Source of the DNA: Bacteroidetes bacterium UBA7368
GTDB lineage: Bacteria > Bacteroidota > Rhodothermia > Rhodothermales > UBA10348
Assembly: GCA_002469915.1 (NCBI GenBank)
Contig: DKOG01000089.1
Coordinates: forward strand, 1-15,241
DNA length: 15,241 nucleotides
Reading direction: 5' to 3'
Part shown: positions 1 through 7,925 of the stretch, one piece after another
How positions within the stretch are numbered: the stretch's first letter is position 1
How the letters are laid out: each line of letters begins with the position of its first letter
The notes under the pieces: model-generated
The model's database searches: none
What the model saw: only the letters and a program-made list of their open reading frames with translations
What the model was told of the DNA's origin: nothing
Position numbers and translations under genes: made by a program

Positions 1-1060
1 GGTCGCCAGCGACTATAATTCCGGCCGGACCTGCAGCGCGCAGATCATTAGCCAATTCTCCAATCCAAGCATGCGAGCCATGGACACCCATGTCACCGTC
101 GTAAGCACCGAGCTCAGTAGCCAGTGCAGCTGCAAACGAAGCAACCTCGGAGGATTTTAATCTCAATCTGTTGTCTGCCATCCCACCCGTAATGGAATAG
201 CCACTCTCAATAACGTAGAGACGATTCATTTCGCCATTTTCTTCTACGTTCCGACCGGCGGAAAAACCGCGGGTGTTAGAGGATGCGTCCTGGGCACCGG
301 ATCCTAAGAAATCAGCATCTAGGCTCACAATGACTTTGGCATTCTCAAAAGAATGAAGCGCTCGATAGGCTTGACCCTTCGCAGCAGCAATACCTTGAGC
401 TGCATTTCCTTCTGCCCAGTTGTAATTAACCCATCGGACCGAGCTAAAACGTTGTTCAAACTGTTTTCTGGCAGCCGCAAACGTCATAGAAGACGAGGCT
501 CCAGCCAAAACTGCCACGTTAGAACTAGCGGGAAGTTGAGCCGCAAATGCTTTAAAAGCCTTCCAATTAGAGGCTTCGCCATTCAACGTGGCGGCATTCA
601 TACGATCTGGGTCATACAAACCTAGAAGCGAAGCTTGGGCAAACTGAGAGCTCACACCCAAACTATCTACATGGTCTGGGTTTCCTTCAATCTTGGTCGG
701 ACGACCGTCGAAGCTTTGAACCAACACAGGCTGAACGGACCCACGGAACGGCATGGCCGTCGCGTACTGAACAGGAACGCCTGGCACCATGTCTTCTGGC
801 ATCTGCGCAAACGGCAAGATGGTTTCGACAGGACGGCGACAAGCTGTTAATCCGGCCATTGCCATGGACGCGCCCATCAACTGCATGAATTGACGACGTG
901 TTGCTCCGCCTGGTGCATCAGAGGCGCCAGGAATAAATTCCTCCCCGGCTACGCGCTGAAACTCAGCAGTATTCTGCTGCTCACTAAGGCTGCGCCAGTA
1001 ACGCGAACGCGGAGTATCCTCGTTCGACTCAGACTTCTCAATAACAGGTAGCTCGATCAT
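1..1060 (-). CDS. actB: Alternative complex III subunit ActB, molybdopterin-oxidoreductase-like iron-sulfur protein (N-terminal part, cut by window edge)
   Basis: This is the first ~353 residues of ActB, the large periplasm-facing iron-sulfur subunit of alternative complex III, which oxidises quinol and passes electrons on through cytochromes. The reading frame is open from the ATG at 1058-1060 to base 1. Residues ~20-27 carry the family's RYWRSLSEQ start motif. A twin-arginine segment TRRQFMQLMG lies at ~54-63, followed by a hydrophobic stretch ending in LTACRRP (~71-77), so the Cys is a possible lipobox residue. Later family-like motifs are SLDADFLG and MNRLYVIESGYSITGG. Members of this family resemble molybdopterin enzymes, but the R. 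marinus protein is known to lack the molybdenum cofactor; the iron-sulfur ligands would lie beyond this window. The gene starts 74 bases after actA, in the usual act order. Identification is confident; extent is unknown. Confidence 0.9.
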   Translation of the reverse strand, partial: MIELPVIEKSESNEDTPRSRYWRSLSEQQNTAEFQRVAGEEFIPGASDAPGGATRRQFMQLMGASMAMAGLTACRRPVETILPFAQMPEDMVPGVPVQYATAMPFRGSVQPVLVQSFDGRPTKIEGNPDHVDSLGVSSQFAQASLLGLYDPDRMNAATLNGEASNWKAFKAFAAQLPASSNVAVLAGASSSMTFAAARKQFEQRFSSVRWVNYNWAEGNAAQGIAAAKGQAYRALHSFENAKVIVSLDADFLGSGAQDASSNTRGFSAGRNVEENGEMNRLYVIESGYSITGGMADNRLRLKSSEVASFAAALATELGAYDGDMGVHGSHAWIGELANDLRAAGPAGIIVAGD

Positions 1061-1134
1061 AATCTGTTTGAAAATCGATTAGCGGTTCACCGCATGGCTG
1101 GAAAGCGACACATGTCGCTGACACCAATCCTCGA

Positions 1135-1782
1135 TCAGTAGTGGCAGGCTGAACAGTTAGTGGGTGGTGAAATGTGCTCGGTAGCGATGCGCTTCCTATT
1201 TGCTTCCAGGAAGTCTTCCGGGTACTCATATCCCATCGTAGTAACTTCATCGTTTGGTCTGAGGTAATTCTCAGGTGCACGATGGCACTCTAGACACCAT
1301 CCCATTGAGAGGGGCTCTGAGAGCGAAACCACTTCCATTTGGTCTACCCTGCCATGGCAGGACTCACAACCGACACCATTGTTGGTGTGGACGTTGTGAC
1401 TAAACTGAGCGTAGTCAGGAAGCTTATGAACCTTGATCCATTCAATGGATTCTCCAGTAGCCCAACTTTCGCGAACAGGCAGAAGCTTAAGCGACTCTGT
1501 CCGAACCTGACTATGGCAGTTCATACAAGTCTGGGTAGCTGGGACATTCGAATGGTCAGCGTCCTTCACGTTGGTGTGACAATACTGACAATCGAGTCCG
1601 AGTTCGCCAATATGAAGACGGTGGCTGTACTCTACAGGCTGCACAGGCGCATATCCAACGTCGGTATACTCCGGAGAGAAGTAGTACCAAACAAAGAGAA
1701 TGACAAAAATGCCGCCGGCTACAGAGCCGAGCAATGTTAAAGTTGGAAGGGCATTAGCCTTCTTCGGAAAAATCTGTGGCAT
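1135..1782 (-). CDS. actA: Alternative complex III subunit ActA, membrane-anchored pentaheme cytochrome c
   Basis: A 215-residue protein that hands electrons from quinol oxidation to downstream acceptors in alternative complex III. One hydrophobic segment (~residues 14-36) anchors it in the membrane, with the rest in the periplasm. Five CXXCH heme c sites are visible: CQYCH (65-69), CMNCH (86-90), CESCH (139-143), CLECH (163-167) and CSACH (210-214), the last one residue from the C-terminus. Five hemes is the count known for Rhodothermus ActA. Additional histidines (for example SHRLH, SHNVH) are candidate distal ligands. The ATG at 1780-1782 has no Shine-Dalgarno sequence, as is common in Bacteroidota relatives. 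It precedes actB on the same strand, so the act operon probably begins here, with its promoter in 1783-1964; I could not pick out a clear one. Confidence 0.93.
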   Translation of the reverse strand: MPQIFPKKANALPTLTLLGSVAGGIFVILFVWYYFSPEYTDVGYAPVQPVEYSHRLHIGELGLDCQYCHTNVKDADHSNVPATQTCMNCHSQVRTESLKLLPVRESWATGESIEWIKVHKLPDYAQFSHNVHTNNGVGCESCHGRVDQMEVVSLSEPLSMGWCLECHRAPENYLRPNDEVTTMGYEYPEDFLEANRKRIATEHISPPTNCSACHY

Positions 1783-1964
1783 CCGAGGGGGTGAGGTTGA
1801 AAAACGATGGCAAGAACACAGAATCGCGCTAACTTATCGCAAAGTCTCCACAACTCCTGAGGTGGCCCTTTGAATTTAGGACTAAATACTCTCGTAATAT
1901 ACCGATATCCTCAAATCATTTTCAGGAATCACTTAACGAATTTATGCGGTAATTATTGAAAATA

Positions 1965-3338
1965 TTAGTCGAGATCACCGGGCGTCCCAAAATGACTGAG
2001 GCGGTAAAACCGGCGAGTAAGTAGAACGGCCGCAGTAGCCAAGCCTGCGACCAGACCTATCCAAAGACCCTTTTCCTCCATGTTTAGTGGGAATGCCAGT
2101 ACATATCCTGTAACCAGACCTACTCCCCAATAGGAAATGACGGATAGTAACATGGGTATCCGAGTATCCTTCATTCCTCGAAGCGCTCCCATGGCAGCAA
2201 CTTGCACTCCGTCCACAATTTGAAAGATGGCCGCAATGGCAAGTAACTCAACCGCCATTTTAATGACCGGCAGGTTCTGGGGCTCATCTAGTGCGAGATA
2301 CAGGGAAACGACGGCCAAAGGAGTAAGCCAAAACAGCAACGCAGTCCCACTCATAAAGACGGACGAAAGACCCATGCCCGTAAATCCAGCTACGGAAGCA
2401 CCATGTAGGTCCTTTTTTCCTACTTCTTGCCCCACTCTAACAGACGACGCCATACCAATCCCAAGGGGAACCATAAACGTAAAGGCTGCACACTGGACTG
2501 CTATCTGATGGGCAGCAAGCTGAGTTGTGCCCAGCCACCCCATCATAATAATGGTGAGCATAAAAAGACTCATTTCCACGCCCAAACTAGCTCCAATCGG
2601 CCATCCAATACGGAATAGCTCCTTGAAATAGTGGGAATCGGGCTTTCCAAGCCGAGAAAAAATGCGGTATGGACGAAAATCACGTTGCCAGGCTACATAC
2701 CCCAGCAAGACTAAAAAATTAAACGTAAACACGGCCGATGAAGCCCAGCCCGTACCGATCAACCCCATTTCTGGAAATCCCCATTTTCCGAACATGAGCA
2801 CGTAGTTCATGAAAATGTTAACCACAACGCCTGTCAAGGCAATGACCGTAACAATTCGAGGCCTCGAAACGGCCTCAAGGAAAGACCGCAGGGAAATAAA
2901 CCCGAGGAAGGGCAATACCCCCCAAGAAATTGCCCGTAAATATCCTTTGGCCGTCGCAACGTTTTTATCCGTTTGCCCCAGTAGGGCTAAGATCTTGTCT
3001 CCATTAAAAACAATCGCAAAGGCAAAGATAGATAAGGTGAGCGTCATCCAAAGGCCTTGCCGAACACTACGACCAATAGCATCATCGTCTTTTGCTCCAA
3101 ACGCTTGAGACACCATCGGGCCTACGGCCATCAGAATGCCCATGCAGAATATCTGCGTATTGAAAAAGACCGTATTACCCAAGGCTACTCCGGCGAGGGC
3201 CTCCGGCCCGAGCCGGCCCACCATTACGGTATCGACAAAGCTCAACGAGATGTGCGCCAATTGGGTTACTACTATTGGTGCAGCCAAGGTTAGCGTAAGG
3301 CCAACTTCAGATCGATATGTATTAGTGAGATTCCGCAT
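1965..3338 (-). CDS. MATE family multidrug/sodium antiporter (NorM-like)
   Basis: A 457-residue polytopic membrane protein of the normal length for MATE exporters, with about twelve hydrophobic segments in two halves. These pumps export cationic drugs or metabolites in exchange for Na+ or H+. The first helix holds FVDTVMVGRLG, the classic MATE signature, with Asp36. Glu255 (in GASLGVEMS) and Asp376 (in FQIVDGVQV) match the acidic residues that coordinate the cation in NorM transporters, so the protein looks active. The start ATG at 3336-3338 is well placed just before the first helix. It is divergent from the glycosyltransferase gene, with a shared upstream region of about 130 bases, and lies 182 bases upstream of actA on the same strand. 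The substrate cannot be told from sequence. Confidence 0.92.
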   Translation of the reverse strand: MRNLTNTYRSEVGLTLTLAAPIVVTQLAHISLSFVDTVMVGRLGPEALAGVALGNTVFFNTQIFCMGILMAVGPMVSQAFGAKDDDAIGRSVRQGLWMTLTLSIFAFAIVFNGDKILALLGQTDKNVATAKGYLRAISWGVLPFLGFISLRSFLEAVSRPRIVTVIALTGVVVNIFMNYVLMFGKWGFPEMGLIGTGWASSAVFTFNFLVLLGYVAWQRDFRPYRIFSRLGKPDSHYFKELFRIGWPIGASLGVEMSLFMLTIIMMGWLGTTQLAAHQIAVQCAAFTFMVPLGIGMASSVRVGQEVGKKDLHGASVAGFTGMGLSSVFMSGTALLFWLTPLAVVSLYLALDEPQNLPVIKMAVELLAIAAIFQIVDGVQVAAMGALRGMKDTRIPMLLSVISYWGVGLVTGYVLAFPLNMEEKGLWIGLVAGLATAAVLLTRRFYRLSHFGTPGDLD

Positions 3339-3375
3339 AATGATTCGGTGGGGCCGAAGATAACTCGTTCCTACG

Positions 3376-3383
3376 TATCTTTG
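3376..3383 (+). promoter_or_regulatory. Possible Bacteroidota-type -7 promoter element
   Basis: TATCTTTG matches the Bacteroidota primary-sigma -7 consensus TAnnTTTG exactly and lies in the divergent region between the MATE pump and the glycosyltransferase gene. A start of transcription near 3390 would leave a leader of about 75 bases before the ATG at 3467. No clear TTG-type -33 element is visible about 20 bases upstream, and use of this consensus in the host is assumed, so this is tentative. Confidence 0.3.
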
Positions 3384-3466
3384 TCATCTTCTTTTTCGGG
3401 ACCCGTATTCGAAGCAATACGTAATGGCGAACCGTTTTCCCCACTGTGTTCAACAACGACGACCGG

Positions 3467-5500
3467 ATGAGCGATAACGTATCGTCACATGCTGAGACTG
3501 TTTTGGTGCCATCTACTGATGAAGTAGATGTCAGCGTGGTCATCGTGAACTACAATGTGAGCGACTTCCTAGCTCAGGCACTTCGATCTATTTTTCAATC
3601 AGATCAGAGTCTGAAAGTGGAAGTGCTGGTAGTGGACAATAACTCCATTGACGGCTCGGTGGACATGGTTAGGGACCAGTTCCCACAAGTGCACCTCATT
3701 GCGAACACTGAAAACACTGGATTTGGAAGTGCTAATAATCAGGCCATTCGGATTGCCCGCGGCAGACATATCCTGATCCTGAATCCGGATACCATCATTC
3801 AGGAAGACACGCTGAAAACGATGGTTCGCTTCATGGACGAACACCCGGATGCAGGGGCGCTGGGGTGTCAGATTTTAAATCCTGATGGTACGTTTGCTCC
3901 TGAAAGCAGAAGGTCATTCCCAACGCCAAAAATTGCCTTCTATCGCATGATCGGACTGGGAAGACTTTTTCCTAGTAGCCCTCGATTTGGAAAATACAAC
4001 CTTACCTACCTCCCTCGAGATCAAGCCTCTGAAGTCGATGCGCTCAGCGGATCGTGCATGATGGTTCGACGAAAAGCACTGTTTGGAGCTAACGAAGAAG
4101 GCGGATCCGGACTCTTTGATGAGGACTTCTTCATGTATGGCGAGGACCTGGATCTGTGTTTCCGGATTCAGGAGGCTGGCTGGAAAGTCTGGTATACGCC
4201 GGAAACGTGGATTATTCACTACAAAGGTGAAAGCACCAAAAAAGGCGAAATCAGATACGTAAAGCTGTTTTACGGAGCTATGCTTCTCTTTATTGAGAAG
4301 CACATGAACGGATCCCAATCATCCATCCTTACCTCGATGCTGAGGGCTGGCATCATGGTACGGGCCGGAATGAGTGTGATCATGAACGGAATTCGTCGGG
4401 CCCTACCCCCTTTCATGGATTTTGCTGCCGTCTATCTAAGTGTCGCCACGCTAGGCACGTTGCGATGGATTCAAACCGATATTTCGTCTTCAACCTTGTT
4501 TTTCTTGACGACCGCCTTGGCCTATCCCATCGCCACTGTACTCGGAATCGCAATCGGAGGAGGCTACAGGAACCCCAATCTGCATCGAATTGGACCTGCT
4601 TTGTCCGGCGTCATTGGTGGATTTTTCTTTGTGGCCTCCCTGTCCTACTTCGTTCAGGATATCGCATTTTCGAGATGGGTCGTGGGCCTGTCCTTGCCGG
4701 TCAGCTTTGTGTTTTTAGCCATTTGGCGCGGTATAATTTACCGCCGCAGGCGCGGACCACGACGCGCCGTGCTCGTTGGCAACGCACCTGAAGCCTCGCG
4801 CCTCGCTCGCCTGTTGGCCGGGCACCCTCGCCCTCCTTTCACGCTATTAGGGTACGTTTCAGACGATTCACCTCTCAAAGCTGATACCCTTTGCCTTGGC
4901 CGCACATCTCATTTGAGAGATCTTGTGCGACTAAGAGGATTTGACGACATCGTCTTTGCAGCTCAAGATGTGAGTAACCAAAGTATTTTTTCTGTCATGA
5001 GATCTCTTGAAGACCTTTCTGTGCAATTCCGCATGTTGCATGAAGGACAAGAGCATGTCATTGGAAAGTCGTCCATCAGCCAAGTTTCAGTCGGCTCCTT
5101 GAAATCAGAATTCACCGAAGTGGTACATTTAAGATCGTCGTTGGCAAAAACGGTGTTCGAACGAAGCCTATCCTTGGTCCTTCTCCCCTTGCTACCTTTC
5201 ATATGGCTGATCTCGCGCATGTTTGCGCCGGAATCCAACGCGAGAAATGCAGCCTTTATGCTATTGCACACTCCTTTAGTTTTAATCGGGAAGGCTCATC
5301 TCATCGGATGTCGAAAAGAAGATGTGGAGTGGATTCCAGCATCGTGGAATATCGATAAAGGTCTTTTTCCCGTTACGAACACGATGAGAACTAAGGAGTT
5401 GAACCGAGACGAAATCGTGAGAGCTTACTGGTATTATGTAACCCATCAAGGGTACAGTCTGGATCTAGATATTATATTAGCATCCTTTCGAAACGATTGA
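3467..5500 (+). CDS. GT2 family glycosyltransferase fused to a degenerate polyprenyl-phosphate sugar transferase-like membrane domain
   Basis: A 677-residue, two-part protein. Residues ~21-270 form a family 2 glycosyltransferase of the rhamnosyltransferase type: SVVIVNYN at the start of the nucleotide-sugar fold, LNPDT as the metal-binding DXD equivalent, and GEDLDLCFR near the presumed catalytic base. The remainder has four hydrophobic segments (~316-425), a Rossmann-like part starting RRAVLVGNAPEA, a fifth hydrophobic segment, and a C-terminal stretch with HLIGCRKED and GYSLDLDIILAS. This layout parallels the intact sugar transferase at 7926-9335, but the catalytic core is shortened: the equivalents of KFRSM and DELPQ are absent and GPRPE has become GCRKE. 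The C-terminal half is therefore probably structural or substrate-binding, perhaps tethering the GT2 domain to the membrane. An in-frame GTG at 3446 could add seven residues; the ATG is preferred. The role is inferred to be surface polysaccharide assembly. Confidence 0.85.
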   Translation: MSDNVSSHAETVLVPSTDEVDVSVVIVNYNVSDFLAQALRSIFQSDQSLKVEVLVVDNNSIDGSVDMVRDQFPQVHLIANTENTGFGSANNQAIRIARGRHILILNPDTIIQEDTLKTMVRFMDEHPDAGALGCQILNPDGTFAPESRRSFPTPKIAFYRMIGLGRLFPSSPRFGKYNLTYLPRDQASEVDALSGSCMMVRRKALFGANEEGGSGLFDEDFFMYGEDLDLCFRIQEAGWKVWYTPETWIIHYKGESTKKGEIRYVKLFYGAMLLFIEKHMNGSQSSILTSMLRAGIMVRAGMSVIMNGIRRALPPFMDFAAVYLSVATLGTLRWIQTDISSSTLFFLTTALAYPIATVLGIAIGGGYRNPNLHRIGPALSGVIGGFFFVASLSYFVQDIAFSRWVVGLSLPVSFVFLAIWRGIIYRRRRGPRRAVLVGNAPEASRLARLLAGHPRPPFTLLGYVSDDSPLKADTLCLGRTSHLRDLVRLRGFDDIVFAAQDVSNQSIFSVMRSLEDLSVQFRMLHEGQEHVIGKSSISQVSVGSLKSEFTEVVHLRSSLAKTVFERSLSLVLLPLLPFIWLISRMFAPESNARNAAFMLLHTPLVLIGKAHLIGCRKEDVEWIPASWNIDKGLFPVTNTMRTKELNRDEIVRAYWYYVTHQGYSLDLDIILASFRND

Positions 5501-5527
5501 CCATCAGCAACCCACCCCCGCTACTGC

Positions 5528-6526
5528 ATGTCGCAGCTGAAAAAAGCCCATCTTCTGGAATTTGAGAAACCGCTTTTCGAACTCGAGCAAAAACTCCAAG
5601 AAATGCGGAGCGTTCGGTCCGAAGAACCTAGCGCTGCACTCGAAACATCTATCCTTGCACTTGAAAGCCGCGTAGATGAACTCCGAACGACGATTTATCA
5701 AAATTTAACACGATGGCAACGTGTTCAGATCGCGCGTCATCCAGAACGGCCCTACTCGCTGGATCACATCGAAGCCTTGACACAGGGATTTATTGAGCTA
5801 CATGGGGATCGCTTATTCGGCGATGACCCAGCAATGGTTGGTGGATTCGCCACGTTCAAGGGATCCAGGTTTGGTGGTGAAGACCAGACCGTCATGATGC
5901 TCGGCCATCAAAAAGGTCGAGACACCAAAAGCCGAAAGTATCGCCGATTTGGCATGCCAAACCCGGAAGGATACCGGAAAGCTCTGCGACTTATGCAGAT
6001 GGCAGCTCGGTTCGGAAAGCCTGTTATTACGCTCCTTGATACGCCCGGCGCATTCCCTGGACAAGAAGCGGAGGAGCGAGGGCAAGCCGAAGCAATTGCT
6101 CGCAACCTATTTGAAATGGCTCGCCTTCCCGTGCCCATCATCGTTATCGTAATCGGTGAAGGGGCCTCAGGCGGCGCGTTAGGCATTGGAGTCGGTGACC
6201 GACTTCTCATGCTCGAAAATGCGTGGTATTCAGTGATTTCACCCGAAAACTGCTCTGCCATTTTATGGAGATCATGGGACTTCAAGGAAGAAGCCGCCCG
6301 TGCATTGAAATTGACCGCACCCGATTTGATTTCGATCGGAGTTATGGATCAGATCATTGAGGAGCCAATGGGCGGTGCCCACCGAGATCCTGCCATCACG
6401 TATGATGCCGTAGGTCGTGCCATCGCTTCGCACCTAAAGGACCTCTCGGCACTATCTACGGAAGACTTGCTAGATCAGCGATTGGCCAAGTTTGACTCCA
6501 TGGGCGCCTTTGAGGAGGCCCAATAG
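5528..6526 (+). CDS. accA: Acetyl-CoA carboxylase carboxyltransferase subunit alpha
   Basis: A 332-residue AccA, close to the E. coli length of 319. With AccD it transfers the carboxyl group from carboxybiotin to acetyl-CoA, making malonyl-CoA for fatty acid synthesis in the cytoplasm. The N-terminal helix [14 protein letters not shown], the [13 protein letters not shown] motif (~68-80), GHQKGRDTK (~126-134), [19 protein letters not shown] (~141-159), DTPGAFPG and the oxyanion-hole segment [13 protein letters not shown] (~209-221) are all intact, as is the C-terminal GGAHRDP. No zinc finger is expected because that belongs to AccD. It begins 27 bases after the glycosyltransferase stop and ends 5 bases before the thioesterase start, so it is probably co-transcribed. 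No Shine-Dalgarno sequence is evident. Identification is secure. Confidence 0.97.
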   Translation: MSQLKKAHLLEFEKPLFELEQKLQEMRSVRSEEPSAALETSILALESRVDELRTTIYQNLTRWQRVQIARHPERPYSLDHIEALTQGFIELHGDRLFGDDPAMVGGFATFKGSRFGGEDQTVMMLGHQKGRDTKSRKYRRFGMPNPEGYRKALRLMQMAARFGKPVITLLDTPGAFPGQEAEERGQAEAIARNLFEMARLPVPIIVIVIGEGASGGALGIGVGDRLLMLENAWYSVISPENCSAILWRSWDFKEEAARALKLTAPDLISIGVMDQIIEEPMGGAHRDPAITYDAVGRAIASHLKDLSALSTEDLLDQRLAKFDSMGAFEEAQ

Positions 6527-6531
6527 CAACA

Positions 6532-6945
6532 ATGGTAGTCTTCCCTCACCAGTTCTCGCATCGCGTTCGGTTCAGAGAATGCGATCCCATGGAGATCGCC
6601 TATCACGTTCATTATCTGGATTGGTTTGAATATGCCCGCACGGAAGCACTGCGGGATGCCGGCGTTCCCTACAAATCACTATCGGACAGCGGGATTACGT
6701 TGCCAGTTATCGATCTCGGGATCAAATATAAAAAGAGTGTGCTCTACGATGACGTCATTACCGTCGAGACCACTCCTGAGTTATCGGAATCAGGAATGCG
6801 TTTGACGTGCAAGTACGAGATCCTTCGTGGAACTGAAAGCATGGCCGTTGGCCACGTAACCCTTTGCTTCCTGCAAGAGGGAAAAACACGCCCGATACCC
6901 GCTCCTTCAAGCGTCCGGTCAGCTCTACAGAGGATATCTGATTGA
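6532..6945 (+). CDS. YbgC/4HBT-type acyl-CoA thioesterase
   Basis: A 137-residue single hotdog-domain protein, the usual size for YbgC-like thioesterases, which hydrolyse acyl-CoA thioesters in the cytoplasm. The N-terminal segment VRFRECDPMEIAYHVHYLDW has the family pattern: a catalytic-type Asp at residue 18, followed by a YHVHY stretch and the helix start FEYARTEALR. The rest alternates in the strand pattern typical of the fold (for example KKSVLYDDVITVETTP). It starts 5 bases after accA and its TGA stop overlaps the TTG start of nadC by 4 bases, which suggests translational coupling. The chain length of the substrate is unknown. In Gram-negative bacteria some YbgC proteins accompany tol-pal genes, but none are seen here; the neighbourhood with accA would fit acyl-chain metabolism, an inference only. 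Confidence 0.85.
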   Translation: MVVFPHQFSHRVRFRECDPMEIAYHVHYLDWFEYARTEALRDAGVPYKSLSDSGITLPVIDLGIKYKKSVLYDDVITVETTPELSESGMRLTCKYEILRGTESMAVGHVTLCFLQEGKTRPIPAPSSVRSALQRISD

Positions 6946-7832
6946 ACAACACACCGCTATACGTAGATCTTGTTGAACTTCGAGAGCTTATTCGAATCGC
7001 CTTACGTGAAGATATCGGAACAGGCGACGTCACTACCGAATCCACCATTCCGGTCAACACGCGTGCAAGGGGAGTCTTTAAGGCAAAGGAAAGTGGTGTT
7101 CTCGCAGGTATTCAGGTTATGGACATCGTCTTCGATGAAGTAGACCCCAACCTGAAAACGGAATGGACCTGCGTCGATGGTGCACCGATCCAAGCTGGTC
7201 AAATACTGGGGTCGGTTCAAGGCTCGGCCCGCTCCATCCTCGCCGGCGAACGACTTGCTCTGAACTACTTGCAACGCATGTCAGGGATTGCAACCTTGAC
7301 CCGATCCATGTGTGACGAGCTCGCAGGCTCAAACTCCCGTCTTTTGGATACGAGAAAAACGGCTCCCGGACTTCGCATGCTTGATAAGTGGTCTGTACGG
7401 CTGGGCGGAGGCCTAAACCACCGAGTTGGTCTTTTTGACATGATTCTGATCAAGGAGAATCATATTGCCGCAGCGGGTGGAATTGAAAAATCTTTAGATG
7501 GCGCCGTTCGCCGTACGGCCGGGACGGACTTGCGTATTGAAATTGAAGTTCGCTCGCTAGACGAGCTACGGCAAGTTTTGGCACATGGCGGTGCTCATCG
7601 TGTCATGCTCGACAACTTTGTACTGCGTGGTCCAGATGGCCCCAACACAGCCCTGCTAACGGAAGCACTTGAGATCGTTGAAGGAAGGCTGGAAACGGAA
7701 GCATCCGGAAACGTTACACTTGATACCTTAAGGGCAATAGGAAAGACAGGAGTAGACTTTATATCCAGCGGGGCTCTAACACATTCCGTGAGGGCACTAG
7801 ACGTTTCCCTACTCGTCACCATAGATCGATAA
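6942..7832 (+). CDS. nadC: Nicotinate-nucleotide pyrophosphorylase (carboxylating), quinolinate phosphoribosyltransferase
   Basis: A 296-residue NadC of normal length. It joins quinolinate and phosphoribosyl pyrophosphate, releasing CO2 and pyrophosphate, to give nicotinate mononucleotide in de novo NAD synthesis. The conserved N-terminus ALREDIGTGDVTTEST (~19-34) is followed by ERLALNYLQRMSGIAT (~103-118), DTRKTAPGLR (~136-145), NHRVGLFDMILIKENH (~159-174), MLDNF (~222-226), EASGNV (~253-258) and ISSGALTHS (~274-282), which carry the substrate- and phosphate-binding residues. The start is TTG at 6942, because no ATG or GTG lies in frame before the conserved N-terminus. It overlaps the stop of the thioesterase gene by 4 bases, pointing to re-initiation by the same ribosome. 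nadA and nadB are not in this window. Confidence 0.96.
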   Translation: MNNTPLYVDLVELRELIRIALREDIGTGDVTTESTIPVNTRARGVFKAKESGVLAGIQVMDIVFDEVDPNLKTEWTCVDGAPIQAGQILGSVQGSARSILAGERLALNYLQRMSGIATLTRSMCDELAGSNSRLLDTRKTAPGLRMLDKWSVRLGGGLNHRVGLFDMILIKENHIAAAGGIEKSLDGAVRRTAGTDLRIEIEVRSLDELRQVLAHGGAHRVMLDNFVLRGPDGPNTALLTEALEIVEGRLETEASGNVTLDTLRAIGKTGVDFISSGALTHSVRALDVSLLVTIDR

Positions 7833-7925
7833 TCCGTATCTTCCAACTATCCCTTTAAGGTTTGACCCCGGCACCTATTCCCGACGGATACCACACTCTA
7901 TTTCTAATCCAATCCCAAGTCCGCG

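Noticed and set aside
1339..1740. 133-codon plus-strand reading frame opposite actA
   Set aside because: It is an antisense shadow of a pentaheme cytochrome whose five CXXCH motifs prove the minus-strand frame.
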